A DNA stretch of 64,000 nucleotides. Source: an uncultured Flavobacteriaceae bacterium. GTDB lineage: Bacteria > Bacteroidota > Bacteroidia > Flavobacteriales > Flavobacteriaceae. Positions 1 to 10,037 of this stretch are shown piece by piece. The position numbers were made by a program, and so were the translations under genes. The notes beneath the pieces were generated by a model. It was not told the origin of the DNA. It saw only the letters and a program-made list of their open reading frames with translations, and ran no database searches. The stretch covers positions 340,773 through 404,772 of the forward strand of contig CANLUH010000004.1 in assembly GCA_947494205.1 (NCBI GenBank), written 5' to 3'. Within the stretch, counting starts at the first letter, position 1. Each line of letters starts with the position of its first letter.

Positions 1-1
1 T

Positions 2-3000
2 GGAGCTAGCGGTGGTTGGTATACAGCAACAATAGACTTACCTTCTCAAGGATTCGATAATCAAGACGATATTATATTTTCTCTGCAATTTGCATCAGAT
101 AATGTTTTTCAAGATGTTGGTGTTGCAGTAGATGATTTTACAATAACAGGGTACCCTATAACAGCAAAAGTATACCCAGATTGCGGTATTGGTATTGGAG
201 ATAAATTAGAATTATGGTTAAACCCAACTACATTATCGTCTTTAAGTGATGGAGATAGAGTTAGTAGATGGCCTAATCGATCTGGTATTAACCCAGATTG
301 GACAGACGCAACTTCATCTGGAGATTTAAGACCTACGTATAACAACGATGCAACTAACAATGTAAACTTTAACCCTGTTGTTAGTTTCGACAGTACAAAT
401 TCCATGTTTGGTAAACAAGGATTTTATAATAGCGATATATTTATAGTTATTAATCCAGGAGTTCCAATCTCATCTGCAGCAGCAACAGAAGATGTCTTTA
501 TGGGAGACGATTACCTAGAAATATCTCCGGGAGAAGATGTTACTGGTGTTTCCGTTAATGATACTTCGGTGAGATTTGGAGCTTTTCCAGATATTGTAGC
601 CTATAATCAAGGAGCAAATGACAGCTATGGTAGAGCCATAGTAAGTAGCACAATCGTTTACGATAGACCTGTAATTTTTAATGCACGTTTAAACGCTGCT
701 GGTAATGGAATGGATTTATTTTTAGATGGTATTAATCTAGGTGTTACACTAAACCCTGCTTTAGTAAGAGAAGAAAACATAAGTACTTTTAAAGATATTT
801 TAAATTCAAGATATTGGTTAGGTCGTTCGGAGTTTTTTGGGCCTAGTTTTAGTGGAGACATCTTAGAAGTCATGGCTTTTTCTGAACGTAAAAGTGATAT
901 AGACAGAAAACGTATTGAATCTTACTTAGGTATAAAATATGGTATTACGCTGGGGCTTTTCCCTGTTGCAGCACTAGGTTTACCTCACGTTCCAGGAGAG
1001 TATTATGACTCTGCAGGAAATGCTTTATGGAATGCTTCTTTACATACAAACTACACTTATAATGTTGCAGGTATTGGGCGTGATGATTGCTCGTTACTAT
1101 ACCAAAAACAAGCAAAAAGTATCGATCCAAATACATTTATTACTATAGGTCTAGGAGATATTTACGAAACAAATTCAGCGAACCCAAATACATTTGCAAA
1201 CAATGGAGATTTCTTAATTTGGGGAAGCACACTATCTACATTAACCGCTTTACCTACGCCACTATCTGTTAATTTAGGACCAAGTTTAGTGACCACTTTT
1301 ACAGATGTTTCAGAGCGTACATGGAAATTTGTAGAAACTACAGCTACAGATATACCACAAGTTAAATTATCTGTTTCTACAGCTGGCTTATCGTCTCTTC
1401 CTCCATTAACTGGCAACGATGCTTATGTAATGATTGTTGCAGATGATGATGCTTTTACAACAAATGTAGAAACCGTATTCTTAAATACTAATGGTGCATC
1501 TCAAGAATGTTTTTATGATTTTGATGGTACTAAATTTGTAAAATTTGGAGTGGCTCACGAAGTTGTTTCTTCAAGACATATAGAATTTGATGGTATTAAT
1601 GATTATGTGAAAATTGGAGACCAATTAGATCAAACAGGTGCTTTTAGTATATCTGCATGGGTTTACACAAGTGGTTCTAATGATGATACTTCAGAAAAAA
1701 CAATAGTTTCTAAAAGAGGAAGCGGAACAGATGGTTACCACTTTTACCTTTCAGATGCTAATAAGTTAGTGATGCAATATGGAGGTGTATCTTCCATGCA
1801 AATAGAAAGCAATACTACTTTAAATGAAAACCAATGGCGTTATGTTGCTTTTACTTTTGATGGTTCTAAAGGAAAGTTATACATAGATGGTGTAGAAGAT
1901 AATGAGAAAGCAATGCTATCGCCTACAACTAATACTAATGATTTTTGTATCGGTGCTCGTTATATAGACAAGACTAATATTATTAACCACTTTAAAGGAA
2001 ACTTAGAAGAAATTAGACTCTTTGATGATGCTGTATCTGTAGACGAATTGCGTTTTATAATGAATCAGGAAATTGCAAAAAATGGTACGTTAATAGAAGG
2101 CGCTATTATTCCTAATTCTATTACAAAAAATGATTTAAATGGAAGAACGTGGAGTACGCTACAGGCATACTTTAACATGAATACTTATATAGGTACACAT
2201 TTAAATGATGTCTCAGGAAATGGGCACAGAGGTGCTTTATTAGTTCCAGAAAACTTCAATATAAAAGAACAAACTGCACCGTTACCTTATGTTGCATCAA
2301 CAGATGGAAATTGGTCTACTATTGCCACTTGGAAAAATGGAAGTACACAATATTTACCGTATGATAAGAAAAATATTAATGGGGTAGATACAGCAATCGC
2401 ATGGAATATTGTAGAAACGCAAAGTGCTTTAAAATCTACTTCTAATCAAGTACTATTAGGATTAATGAATAGCTCGGATACTATATCTGTAGAAAATGAC
2501 ACTAAACTAGAAATTAGCCACTATTTAAAAATAGATGACCATATAGACTTAGTTGGAAAATCGCAACTAGTACAAACAGAAGATAGTGATTTAGATAGGG
2601 AAAGTGCTGGAACTATAAAAAGAGATCAGCAAGGACAAAGTAGTATTTATAATTACAACTACTGGTCGTTACCTGTAGGGAACCCTAACACAACATCTAA
2701 CAACAATAATTATAGCCTAGAAACAGTATTAAAAGATGGTACTACAGATTCTCCAGAGGATATTACCTGGATAGATGGTTACGATGGTATCGCTGGCTCA
2801 CCAATAAGCCTATCTCGTTTTTGGCTTTACAAATACGATAGTAATGACAATAGTTATTATAATTGGCAAGGATTTGATGAAACTGAAGGGTTAAAACCTG
2901 GACAAGGATTTTCAATGAAAGGAAGTAACGCTGCTACTGCTACCCAAAACTATTCATTTATTGGAAAACCTTTTAATGGTGTTATAACACATGCAGTTGG

Positions 3001-4108
3001 AGCAGACCAATCTATTTTAATAGGTAACCCTTACGCTTCTGCATTAAATGCAACCACTTTTATTAATGATAATAATACGTCTATTACTGGAACTCTATAT
3101 TTCTGGGAACATTTTAGTACTAATAGTACGCACATAACGGTTGACTATCAAGGTGGGTATGCCATGCGTAATTTAACTGGAGGTATTGCTCCTGTTTCTC
3201 CGACAGAATTATCTGGATTAGGGTCTAGCACTAAAGAGCCAAATCTATTTATTCCAGTAGGACAAGGATTTTTCGTTGCAGGAAGCGCAGCAGGAGGTAC
3301 TATTACATTTAATAATAACCAAAGGTTATTTATTAAAGAAGATAATGCGAGTTCTAACACTGTATTTAGAAATGAAACTAGTATAGCTAATAATGCAGAC
3401 GATACTTTTGAAGCACCAACCCATACAACATTAAGGCTTGGCATTACTGCCATTTCTGGACATAAAAGACAATTATTGTTAGGGTTTATAGATGGTGCAG
3501 CTACTAATAGTTACGATTATGGTTACGATGGAGAGTTATACGACGTCTTACCATCTGATGCTTATTTTACAGCAGACGAGCATAACTTAATTATTCAAGG
3601 TGTTGGTGCATTTAATAACGATGAAAACTACCCAATTACGGTAAAATCTAGCACACAAGGACTTATTACTTTTACTTTAGATGCATTAGAAAACAATACG
3701 GCTATTGAAGACGTTTATATTTATGATAACGAAACTAACTTATACTATAATATAGTGGCTGGTGAGGCTTCTATATTAGTAAATGAAGGTGTTACAGAAA
3801 ACAGATTTTCTTTACGCTTTAAAAATGAAAACGCTTTAAGTGTAGATGAACATGTTTTAGATGTATTTTCTATTCAATTTATACAAAACCAACACACAAT
3901 ACTTATTCAGAATACAACAAGTATGGAAGCGTTACAAAATGTAACATTAACTAATATTTTAGGACAAGAAATAACACGTTGGGATTTAAAAGGAACTACA
4001 GATTCTAGAATAGAATTACCTGTTAATAATGTTAGCTCTGGAGCGTATTTAATTCAGCTTAAAACACTAAGTGGCAAACTAAAAACGAAGAAAGTTATTA
4101 TAAACTAA
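2..4108 (+). CDS. Giant secreted LamG-containing protein with T9SS sorting domain (5' partial)
   Basis: The reading frame is open from the first complete codon at position 2, so this is the C-terminal 1368 residues of a longer protein; the ATG at 404 is internal. The first ~50 visible residues end in VGVAVDDFTITG, which looks like the end of a MAM/jelly-roll domain. A long stretch follows (through YLGIKYGITLG near residue 310) of the kind found in very large flavobacterial surface proteins. A LamG/concanavalin-like fold comes next (about residues 523-690, with IEFDGINDYVKIG and AFSISAWVYTSG). The last ~85 residues are a type A T9SS C-terminal domain ending in SGAYLIQLKTLSGKLKTKKV. Export through the T9SS to the cell surface is expected from the family. 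An adhesin or glycan-binding role is inference. A strong hairpin terminator follows the stop. Confidence 0.85.
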   Translation, partial: GASGGWYTATIDLPSQGFDNQDDIIFSLQFASDNVFQDVGVAVDDFTITGYPITAKVYPDCGIGIGDKLELWLNPTTLSSLSDGDRVSRWPNRSGINPDWTDATSSGDLRPTYNNDATNNVNFNPVVSFDSTNSMFGKQGFYNSDIFIVINPGVPISSAAATEDVFMGDDYLEISPGEDVTGVSVNDTSVRFGAFPDIVAYNQGANDSYGRAIVSSTIVYDRPVIFNARLNAAGNGMDLFLDGINLGVTLNPALVREENISTFKDILNSRYWLGRSEFFGPSFSGDILEVMAFSERKSDIDRKRIESYLGIKYGITLGLFPVAALGLPHVPGEYYDSAGNALWNASLHTNYTYNVAGIGRDDCSLLYQKQAKSIDPNTFITIGLGDIYETNSANPNTFANNGDFLIWGSTLSTLTALPTPLSVNLGPSLVTTFTDVSERTWKFVETTATDIPQVKLSVSTAGLSSLPPLTGNDAYVMIVADDDAFTTNVETVFLNTNGASQECFYDFDGTKFVKFGVAHEVVSSRHIEFDGINDYVKIGDQLDQTGAFSISAWVYTSGSNDDTSEKTIVSKRGSGTDGYHFYLSDANKLVMQYGGVSSMQIESNTTLNENQWRYVAFTFDGSKGKLYIDGVEDNEKAMLSPTTNTNDFCIGARYIDKTNIINHFKGNLEEIRLFDDAVSVDELRFIMNQEIAKNGTLIEGAIIPNSITKNDLNGRTWSTLQAYFNMNTYIGTHLNDVSGNGHRGALLVPENFNIKEQTAPLPYVASTDGNWSTIATWKNGSTQYLPYDKKNINGVDTAIAWNIVETQSALKSTSNQVLLGLMNSSDTISVENDTKLEISHYLKIDDHIDLVGKSQLVQTEDSDLDRESAGTIKRDQQGQSSIYNYNYWSLPVGNPNTTSNNNNYSLETVLKDGTTDSPEDITWIDGYDGIAGSPISLSRFWLYKYDSNDNSYYNWQGFDETEGLKPGQGFSMKGSNAATATQNYSFIGKPFNGVITHAVGADQSILIGNPYASALNATTFINDNNTSITGTLYFWEHFSTNSTHITVDYQGGYAMRNLTGGIAPVSPTELSGLGSSTKEPNLFIPVGQGFFVAGSAAGGTITFNNNQRLFIKEDNASSNTVFRNETSIANNADDTFEAPTHTTLRLGITAISGHKRQLLLGFIDGAATNSYDYGYDGELYDVLPSDAYFTADEHNLIIQGVGAFNNDENYPITVKSSTQGLITFTLDALENNTAIEDVYIYDNETNLYYNIVAGEASILVNEGVTENRFSLRFKNENALSVDEHVLDVFSIQFIQNQHTILIQNTTSMEALQNVTLTNILGQEITRWDLKGTTDSRIELPVNNVSSGAYLIQLKTLSGKLKTKKVIIN

Positions 4109-4130
4109 AAGAGATACTCTTATAAAGAGA

Positions 4131-4167
4131 AAAGGTGTAAACTAAAATAAGTTTACACCTTTTTTTT
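4131..4167. terminator. Bidirectional intrinsic terminator
   Basis: A 13-bp perfect stem (AAAGGTGTAAACT, 4131-4143, pairing with AGTTTACACCTTT, 4150-4162) has a 6-nt loop and runs into a T-tract. It sits between the T9SS protein (+) and the convergent histidine kinase (-), whose stop codon overlaps its right edge, and can serve both. Confidence 0.85.
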
Positions 4168-6376
4168 ATTGATCTAAATGACTTAAGATAGTACTTAAAA
4201 ATTGAGAGACATCATAAGGCTTAGGTAAAATATCATTCATTCCAGAATCTAATATTTCGGTACGCATGTCTTCTAACTCAACAGCTGTTAAAGCAATAAT
4301 AGGAATCTCTTTATTAAATGTTCTTATAACTTTAGTAGCTTCAATACCATTAACTTTAGGCATATTTATATCCATTAAAATTAAATCGTAAGATGTTTCT
4401 TTAGCTTTATCTATAGCCTCCTCACCATCATTTGCTATATGAGATGTTATCTTAACACGACTTAACATGTGCTGCGTTACTTTTTGATTTATTTTGTTAT
4501 CATCGACAACTAAAACTACAACATTTTTAAATTGAGAAATTATGGTATCTGTTATAACATTTTCTTTTAACTCTAATTGAGGCTGCTTTACACTTTTATC
4601 TTCTAATAATGCCAACGTAAAACTAAACGTAGACCCTTTACCCAGCTCACTTTTTAAATAAATATCACTATCATGTAGCTCTAATAATTTCTTTACAATA
4701 GGCAAGCCTAAACCTGTACCTTTATTATTATAGTTCCTCCCTATAACTTGCGAGAATTCTTCAAAAATAGTCGTTTGTTTATCTTTTGGAATGCCTATAC
4801 CATCATCTTTAACCACAAAATATATTTTACATAAACCATCGTTTGTTTTTTCTTTCAATTTAATGTCTAACCAAATGTTTCCATTTTCGTTAAACTTTAT
4901 CGCATTACCTATTAAATTCATTAATATTTGAGAGAATCTAACAGCATCACCTATAAGATAATTGGGTATAGTATTATCTATATTTAAATGTAATTTATTG
5001 TTATTTTGTTCCAAACGAAACTGAAAACTACTAACAATACCGTTAATTAAGTCTTGAAGTTGAAACTGTGTTTTCTTTAACGTAATAGCACCGGCATCCA
5101 TTTTATTTATAAGCAACACATCGTTAATTAATGCTAATAAATAATCTGCAGAAAATTTAAGCGATTTTAAATCTTTTCTATGGTTGGTTTTTAATGTTTC
5201 ATCCTCTTGAAGAATAGACGATAAACCAATAACACCATATAGAGGAGTCCTCAATTCATGACTTACAGTAGAAAAAAACTGTGTTTTAACTTTAGATAGC
5301 TTTTCTGCCTTGTCTTTAGCTTCAACAAGTTCTACATTTTTAGATTTTAATCTAGAAATATACTTTTTACGTGCCTTAAACATTAAAAAGAAACTTACAA
5401 CAGCTATTAGTAATATTATAGAAGCAATAATAAAAATGGTTTTAAGATCATTAGTTTTTTTAAATAACTGATCCGATAATTTTTTTGCTTCTAATGCTAT
5501 TTTTAAATCTTTCTTGTACTCCTTTAAATTATATTTCGCACTTGCTTTTTCAATTTCTTCAAGCTTTTCTATGGCATATACCTTTTTATTATAGTGGTTA
5601 AATTTCTCTATGGTTGAATACGCTTTTTCAAAGTCTTTCTTTTCAGAATAAATCTTAGCTAATAATTTATAATTATCGAATCCTATTTCAATAAGAGAAT
5701 CTCTATCTATAATTACAGAGGCACTTACTAATTTTTCTTCTGCATAATTATATTGCTTTATATTAAAATAATATTTACCAAATAAAAACTGAACATAAGC
5801 TTTATCCTCATCAGATAGCGGATGTTTCGTTTCAATACTTTTAATTTTCTTTAAATAACGATAAGCTTCCTCGTTTCTGTTATGGTCTAGATACGTCCAG
5901 GCAAGATTAATATAGATTAAAAGGATGTCTTTTATCTTATTATCTTTTTTATATATTTCTAAGCTTTTTTTGAGATAAACAATCCCTTTTTGGTAGAATT
6001 TTTTGTTGTCGGAAAGAAGACTTCCTAAGTTTGCATAGCTCCAAGATATTAAACTATCTACTTTGGTTTCTTTTGCTATTTCAAGCGCTTTTTCAGCATT
6101 AATTCTAGCCTGTATAGTATCGCCTAAAGCAGAATATAAAGTAGATTGAGAATCGTAACCTACAAACTCAAAATATTTATTTTCCCATGTAACTGCTCTA
6201 TCAATAACTTCTCCACTATACTTAATAACATCTTTATAATTCCCTTCATCGTATGCTTTAAGTGCTTTATCAGATAATAATTCTAAAGAATCATTTTGGA
6301 TTTTTTTTATATCCTGAGAAAACACAGTAGTAAATACAAAAAAGGAAAAGAAGAGAAAAAGGAATGACTTTTTCAT
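4166..6376 (-). CDS. Hybrid sensor histidine kinase, TPR sensor plus receiver (copy 1)
   Basis: This is a 736-aa hybrid kinase. Residues 1-20 form a signal peptide ending VFSQ, followed by about 250 residues of TPR-like helical repeats (presumably periplasmic) and a coiled segment. One membrane helix follows (TIFIIASIILLIAVVSFFL). The HisKA H-box SHELRTPLYGVIG places the phospho-acceptor at His373. The ATPase domain shows N-box NLIGNAIKFNENG, G1 DDGIGIP and G2 GTGLGLPIV. The C-terminal receiver has VVDDNKINQK, phospho-acceptor Asp669 in LMDINMP, and the conserved Lys in PKPY. It is a close paralogue of the next kinase at 6568-8772 and lies in the same orientation, so a local duplication is evident. 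There is no DNA-binding output domain; a phosphorelay partner would be elsewhere. The ligand is unknown. Confidence 0.92.
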   Translation of the reverse strand: MKKSFLFLFFSFFVFTTVFSQDIKKIQNDSLELLSDKALKAYDEGNYKDVIKYSGEVIDRAVTWENKYFEFVGYDSQSTLYSALGDTIQARINAEKALEIAKETKVDSLISWSYANLGSLLSDNKKFYQKGIVYLKKSLEIYKKDNKIKDILLIYINLAWTYLDHNRNEEAYRYLKKIKSIETKHPLSDEDKAYVQFLFGKYYFNIKQYNYAEEKLVSASVIIDRDSLIEIGFDNYKLLAKIYSEKKDFEKAYSTIEKFNHYNKKVYAIEKLEEIEKASAKYNLKEYKKDLKIALEAKKLSDQLFKKTNDLKTIFIIASIILLIAVVSFFLMFKARKKYISRLKSKNVELVEAKDKAEKLSKVKTQFFSTVSHELRTPLYGVIGLSSILQEDETLKTNHRKDLKSLKFSADYLLALINDVLLINKMDAGAITLKKTQFQLQDLINGIVSSFQFRLEQNNNKLHLNIDNTIPNYLIGDAVRFSQILMNLIGNAIKFNENGNIWLDIKLKEKTNDGLCKIYFVVKDDGIGIPKDKQTTIFEEFSQVIGRNYNNKGTGLGLPIVKKLLELHDSDIYLKSELGKGSTFSFTLALLEDKSVKQPQLELKENVITDTIISQFKNVVVLVVDDNKINQKVTQHMLSRVKITSHIANDGEEAIDKAKETSYDLILMDINMPKVNGIEATKVIRTFNKEIPIIALTAVELEDMRTEILDSGMNDILPKPYDVSQFLSTILSHLDQ

Positions 6377-6396
6377 TAAAAATTATGATAATGTAG

Positions 6397-6530
6397 GTTG
6401 ATTTAGTTGTCCTAAAAGTAAACATTCTTATATTAAGAAAGAAATAACTAAGTATTTTTTAATTATTACAACCTATCTTTTTTTAACTAAGTTAGCTAGA
6501 AAAAAACACCTAATGAGTTTTCCTCTATAA
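6397..6530. repeat. Duplicated kinase upstream region with decayed CNNM gene start
   Basis: This stretch aligns by eye along its length with 8792-8913, the divergent promoter region between kinase copy 2 and the CNNM gene. Shared blocks include CTAAAAGTA, TTTTTAATTATTAC and AACACCTAATGA. At the right end the ATG of the CNNM gene has a counterpart at 6513-6515, but its frame stops after five codons (MSFPL). I infer that the tandem duplication copied kinase, divergent promoter and the first bases of the CNNM gene, which then decayed. Confidence 0.65.
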
Positions 6531-6532
6531 TT

Positions 6533-6569
6533 AAAGATGCTATGTAAATTAAATTTACATAGCATCTTT
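6533..6569. terminator. Hairpin overlapping the stop of kinase copy 2
   Basis: AAAGATGCTATGTAAATT (6533-6550) is followed one base later by its exact complement AATTTACATAGCATCTTT. The stop codon of the minus-strand kinase (6568-6570) lies at the right end of the stem. The trailing T-run on the minus strand is short, so it may act as a terminator or as 3'-end protection. Confidence 0.6.
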
Positions 6570-8772
6570 ATTGTTTTAAATATCTAAAAATAGTACTAAA
6601 AAACTGTTTTATTTCATAAGGTTTAGATAAAATATCATTCATACCAGAATCTAATATTTTAATACGCATATCATCTAATTCTACAGCTGTTAAAGCTATT
6701 ATAGGAATCTCTTTATTAAACTTCCTTATAGCTATAGTAGCATCTATACCATTAACTTTAGGCATGTTAATATCCATAAGTATTAAATCGTAACTATTAT
6801 TTTTAACCTTATCTATTGCTTCTTGTCCATCACTAGCTAAAGCAGATTCTATTCCTTCTTTTTTAAGTGTACGTTGCGTTACTTTTTGGTTTATTTTATT
6901 GTCATCAACAACCAATATACAAACATCTTTATTCTCTAAAATAGAGGACGAAGAAACTCCTGTAACCTTATCACTATTAATAGTACTTATTATATCTTTA
7001 TTTTTTAATAAATCTAAAGTAAAACTAAACTTAGAGCCCTTACCCAAGTCGCTGTCTAAATGAATCGTACTATTATATAACTTTAATAACTTTATTACTA
7101 TAGGAAGCCCTAAACCTTTTCCCTCACTACTATTATCATTTATTACTTGTGAGAATTCTTTAAAAATAATCTTCTGCTTATCTACAGGTATTCCTATACC
7201 ATCGTCTTTAACCTCAAAATATATTTTATATAGATTCTCATTTATTTGTTCCTGTAATGAAATAGTTAACCAGATATTTCCATTCTCATTAAATTTAATA
7301 GCATTTCCTATTAAATTTATTAAAATTTGAGAAAAGCGAATTGGGTCTCCTATTAGATTATTAGGAACTTCTTTATCTACCTCTATATGAAGTTTATTAT
7401 TATTTTGATCTAAACCAAACTGAAAACTATTAACAACTCCATTAATTAAATCGTTTAGTTGAAAAGGAGAATTTTTCAATTTAATAGTACCAGCATCCAT
7501 TTTATTAATAAGTAAAACATCATTAATTAATGCTAAAAGGTAATCGGCAGAAAACTTAAGAGATTTAAGATCCTTATCATAACGTTCTAATATCATTTTA
7601 TCATCTCGTAGAATAGAGGTTATCCCTATAACACCATATAAAGGTGTTCTTAATTCATGGCTTACTGTAGAAAAGAATTGTGTTTTAACTTTAGATAATT
7701 TCTCTGTTTTTTCCTTAGCTTTTGTAAGCTCTAAATTTTTAGACTTTAACCTAAAGATATATTTTTTACGCGCTTTATTTAATAAAATGAAACCAATTAC
7801 AGCTAATAATAAAATGATAGATGCAATAATAAAAATAGTCTTAATATTATTTGTTTTCTTAAGCTCTTCATCGGAGCGCTTTTTTGCTTCTAACGCTTCT
7901 AAATTTCTCTTATACTCTTTTAAATTATATTTTGCACTTGCTTTTTCAATTTCTTCAAGTTCCTCTATAGCATATAATTTTTTATTGTAGTGATTATACT
8001 TTTCTAATGTAGAATACGCTTTTTCAAAATCTTTCTTTTTAGAATAAATCTCAGCTAATAACTTATAATTTTCACTACCAACTTCTATTAAAGAATCTTT
8101 ATCTATAATAAAAGATGCGCTAGACAATTGTTCTTCGGAAATATCATATTGTTTAGTATTAAAATAATATTTCCCAAACAAAAACTGCATGTAAGCTTTA
8201 TCTATTTCCGTGATAGAAACTTTTGCGTCTATCTCTTTAATTTTTTTTAAATAAACATAAGCTTCTTTATTCCTTTGATGATCTAAATACGTCCATGCTA
8301 GATTTATATAAATTAAAACCACATCCTCATGTTGGTCTTCCTTCTTATAAATCTCTAAGCTTTTTTTAAGATAAGTAATTCCTTTTTCATAAAACTCTTG
8401 GTTGTCCGAAAAAAGAGTACCTAAGTTTAAATAACTCCAAGCAATTAAACTGTCTACCTTAGTTTCCTTTGCTATTTCAAGTGCTTTTTCTCCATTAATT
8501 CTGGTATTTAAAGTATCACCTAAACAAAAATATAACGTAGATTGCGAATCGTAGCCAACAAACTCGTAATACTTATTGTTCCAAGCAACCGCTTTGTCTA
8601 TAGTTTCTGCACTGTATTTAATGGCATCTTTATAATTTCCTTTATTGTAAGCTCGGAGCGATTTTCTTGACAATGAATCTAAGGAATCTTCTCTGGTTTT
8701 TTTTATATCCTGCGAAAATACATTTGTAAATACTACAAAGGAAAATAACAGAAAAAGGTAGGTCTTTTTCAT
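6568..8772 (-). CDS. Hybrid sensor histidine kinase, TPR sensor plus receiver (copy 2)
   Basis: This is a 734-aa paralogue of the kinase at 4166-6376 with the same architecture. It has a signal peptide ending NVFSQ, TPR-like helices to about residue 260, a membrane helix (TIFIIASIILLLAVIGFILL), and HisKA with His372 in SHELRTPLYGVIG. The HATPase shows DDGIGIP and GKGLGLPIV, and the receiver carries Asp667 in LMDINMP. The start is set at 8772 because that ATG begins a clean signal peptide matching the paralogue; an in-frame ATG at 8838 would add 22 non-signal-like residues. The N-terminal sensor and the HATPase/receiver linker differ most between the copies, suggesting divergence in signal or timing. 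It is transcribed divergently from the CNNM gene. Confidence 0.92.
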   Translation of the reverse strand: MKKTYLFLLFSFVVFTNVFSQDIKKTREDSLDSLSRKSLRAYNKGNYKDAIKYSAETIDKAVAWNNKYYEFVGYDSQSTLYFCLGDTLNTRINGEKALEIAKETKVDSLIAWSYLNLGTLFSDNQEFYEKGITYLKKSLEIYKKEDQHEDVVLIYINLAWTYLDHQRNKEAYVYLKKIKEIDAKVSITEIDKAYMQFLFGKYYFNTKQYDISEEQLSSASFIIDKDSLIEVGSENYKLLAEIYSKKKDFEKAYSTLEKYNHYNKKLYAIEELEEIEKASAKYNLKEYKRNLEALEAKKRSDEELKKTNNIKTIFIIASIILLLAVIGFILLNKARKKYIFRLKSKNLELTKAKEKTEKLSKVKTQFFSTVSHELRTPLYGVIGITSILRDDKMILERYDKDLKSLKFSADYLLALINDVLLINKMDAGTIKLKNSPFQLNDLINGVVNSFQFGLDQNNNKLHIEVDKEVPNNLIGDPIRFSQILINLIGNAIKFNENGNIWLTISLQEQINENLYKIYFEVKDDGIGIPVDKQKIIFKEFSQVINDNSSEGKGLGLPIVIKLLKLYNSTIHLDSDLGKGSKFSFTLDLLKNKDIISTINSDKVTGVSSSSILENKDVCILVVDDNKINQKVTQRTLKKEGIESALASDGQEAIDKVKNNSYDLILMDINMPKVNGIDATIAIRKFNKEIPIIALTAVELDDMRIKILDSGMNDILSKPYEIKQFFSTIFRYLKQ

Positions 8773-8791
8773 GAGTAACAAGGTAATAGGG

Positions 8792-8913
8792 GTTCGTTTA
8801 GTTGTTCTAAAAGTACATATTCTTAAATTAAGAAGCAACTAAGCATTTTTAATTATTACTATCTATCGTTTTTTAATTAAATTAGCCAGAAACAAAAACA
8901 CCTAATGACTTTA
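8792..8913. repeat. Divergent promoter region, parent copy of the 6397-6530 duplicate
   Basis: This intergenic stretch between kinase copy 2 (-) and the CNNM gene (+) is the intact counterpart of 6397-6520. The shared block AACACCTAATGA includes the genuine CNNM start at 8905. Confidence 0.6.
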
Positions 8914-10026
8914 CTACTATTTTACGCCTTTGTATCTATATTTTTCTCTTTTTTATGCTCTATTTTAGAAGCCGTTTTACTTAGTGTTACCCCAACATTT
9001 ATAAATGTAAAAAAGAAAGAAGGCAAGGCTTTTGCTGATGAATTAGAATCCTTAAAAAAGGACGTAGACAGACCACTTATCGCCATATTAACATTAAACA
9101 CCATCGCCCATACTGTTGGTGCTATTTTAGTTGGTGTACAAGCTAAGGTAGCTTACGCCGAATTATATGGAACCGAGGCAAAATCTATATTTGGTCTATC
9201 ATTTACCGAAGATGTTATGGTAGGTGTCGTTTCTTCTGTAATGACCGTTTTAATATTAGTTGCTTCCGAAATAATACCTAAAACCATTGGAGCTACTTAC
9301 TGGAAAGGTCTTGCTAATTTTACTACAAAAGCACTTAAAGTGTTAATTTTCCCTTTACGTTGGACGGGGATTTTATGGATTTTACAATTAACCACAAAAC
9401 TTATAGGAGGTAAAGGGCATCATGGAAGTGTATTGAGTCGTGAAGATTTTCATGTTATGGCAGATATGGCTCAAGAAGAAGGTGTTTTCTTAGAAAGCGA
9501 AAGTAAAGTAATAAAGAACTTACTAACGTTTAAAGACATTGTTGCAAAGCATATAATGACGCCAAGAACAGTTATGAAAACTGAAAATGAGAATACAACT
9601 GTCGAGGATTTCTTTAATAAAAACCTAAATCTCCGCTTTTCTAGAATTCCATTATACTCAGACATAGAAGACAATATAAAAGGGCTTGTTTTAAAAGATG
9701 AAATTTTTAAAGAAATGGCCTTAGGAAATGGATCTAAAAAACTATCAGAAATAAAACGCGATATCATTATTGTAAATCGCGATTTAGCAATCCCAAGATT
9801 ATTTGAGCAATTAGTAGAAACCAGAAACCATATGGCTTTAGTAGTCGATGAATATGGTACTGTAAGTGGTTTAGTAACCATGGAAGACGTTATAGAAACT
9901 TTACTTGGCTTAGAAATTATGGATGAGAGCGATAATGTATCAGACCTACAAGTACAAGCCCGTAAAAATTGGGAAGCTAGAGCTAAAAAATTAGGTATTT
10001 TAGAAGACAATGACACTAACGAATAA
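8905..10026 (+). CDS. CNNM/CorC-type membrane protein with CBS domains
   Basis: This 373-aa protein has an N-terminal DUF21/CNNM transmembrane domain (about residues 1-170). It includes the motif LIAILTLNTIAHTVGAILVG and a conserved ASEIIPKTIGA segment. A CBS pair follows, beginning near HIMTPRTVMKT and running through MALVVDEYGTVSGLVTMEDVIETLLG. The family (once called hemolysin-like) is linked to Mg2+/Co2+ efflux or ion homeostasis. It is short because it lacks the C-terminal CorC_HlyC domain often seen in bacterial members. The gene diverges from a histidine kinase and is followed after 11 nt by the alkyltransferase gene. Confidence 0.88.
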   Translation: MTLLLFYAFVSIFFSFLCSILEAVLLSVTPTFINVKKKEGKAFADELESLKKDVDRPLIAILTLNTIAHTVGAILVGVQAKVAYAELYGTEAKSIFGLSFTEDVMVGVVSSVMTVLILVASEIIPKTIGATYWKGLANFTTKALKVLIFPLRWTGILWILQLTTKLIGGKGHHGSVLSREDFHVMADMAQEEGVFLESESKVIKNLLTFKDIVAKHIMTPRTVMKTENENTTVEDFFNKNLNLRFSRIPLYSDIEDNIKGLVLKDEIFKEMALGNGSKKLSEIKRDIIIVNRDLAIPRLFEQLVETRNHMALVVDEYGTVSGLVTMEDVIETLLGLEIMDESDNVSDLQVQARKNWEARAKKLGILEDNDTNE

Positions 10027-10037
10027 TTAACTTAATT

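Noticed and set aside
404-409. ATG at 404 as the start of the first gene
   Set aside because: The frame is open without stops from position 2 with continuing protein-like sequence, so this methionine is internal and the gene begins outside the window.
9471-10016. A 181-codon minus-strand open frame
   Set aside because: Antisense to the CBS part of the CNNM gene; its composition is that of a reversed coding strand.
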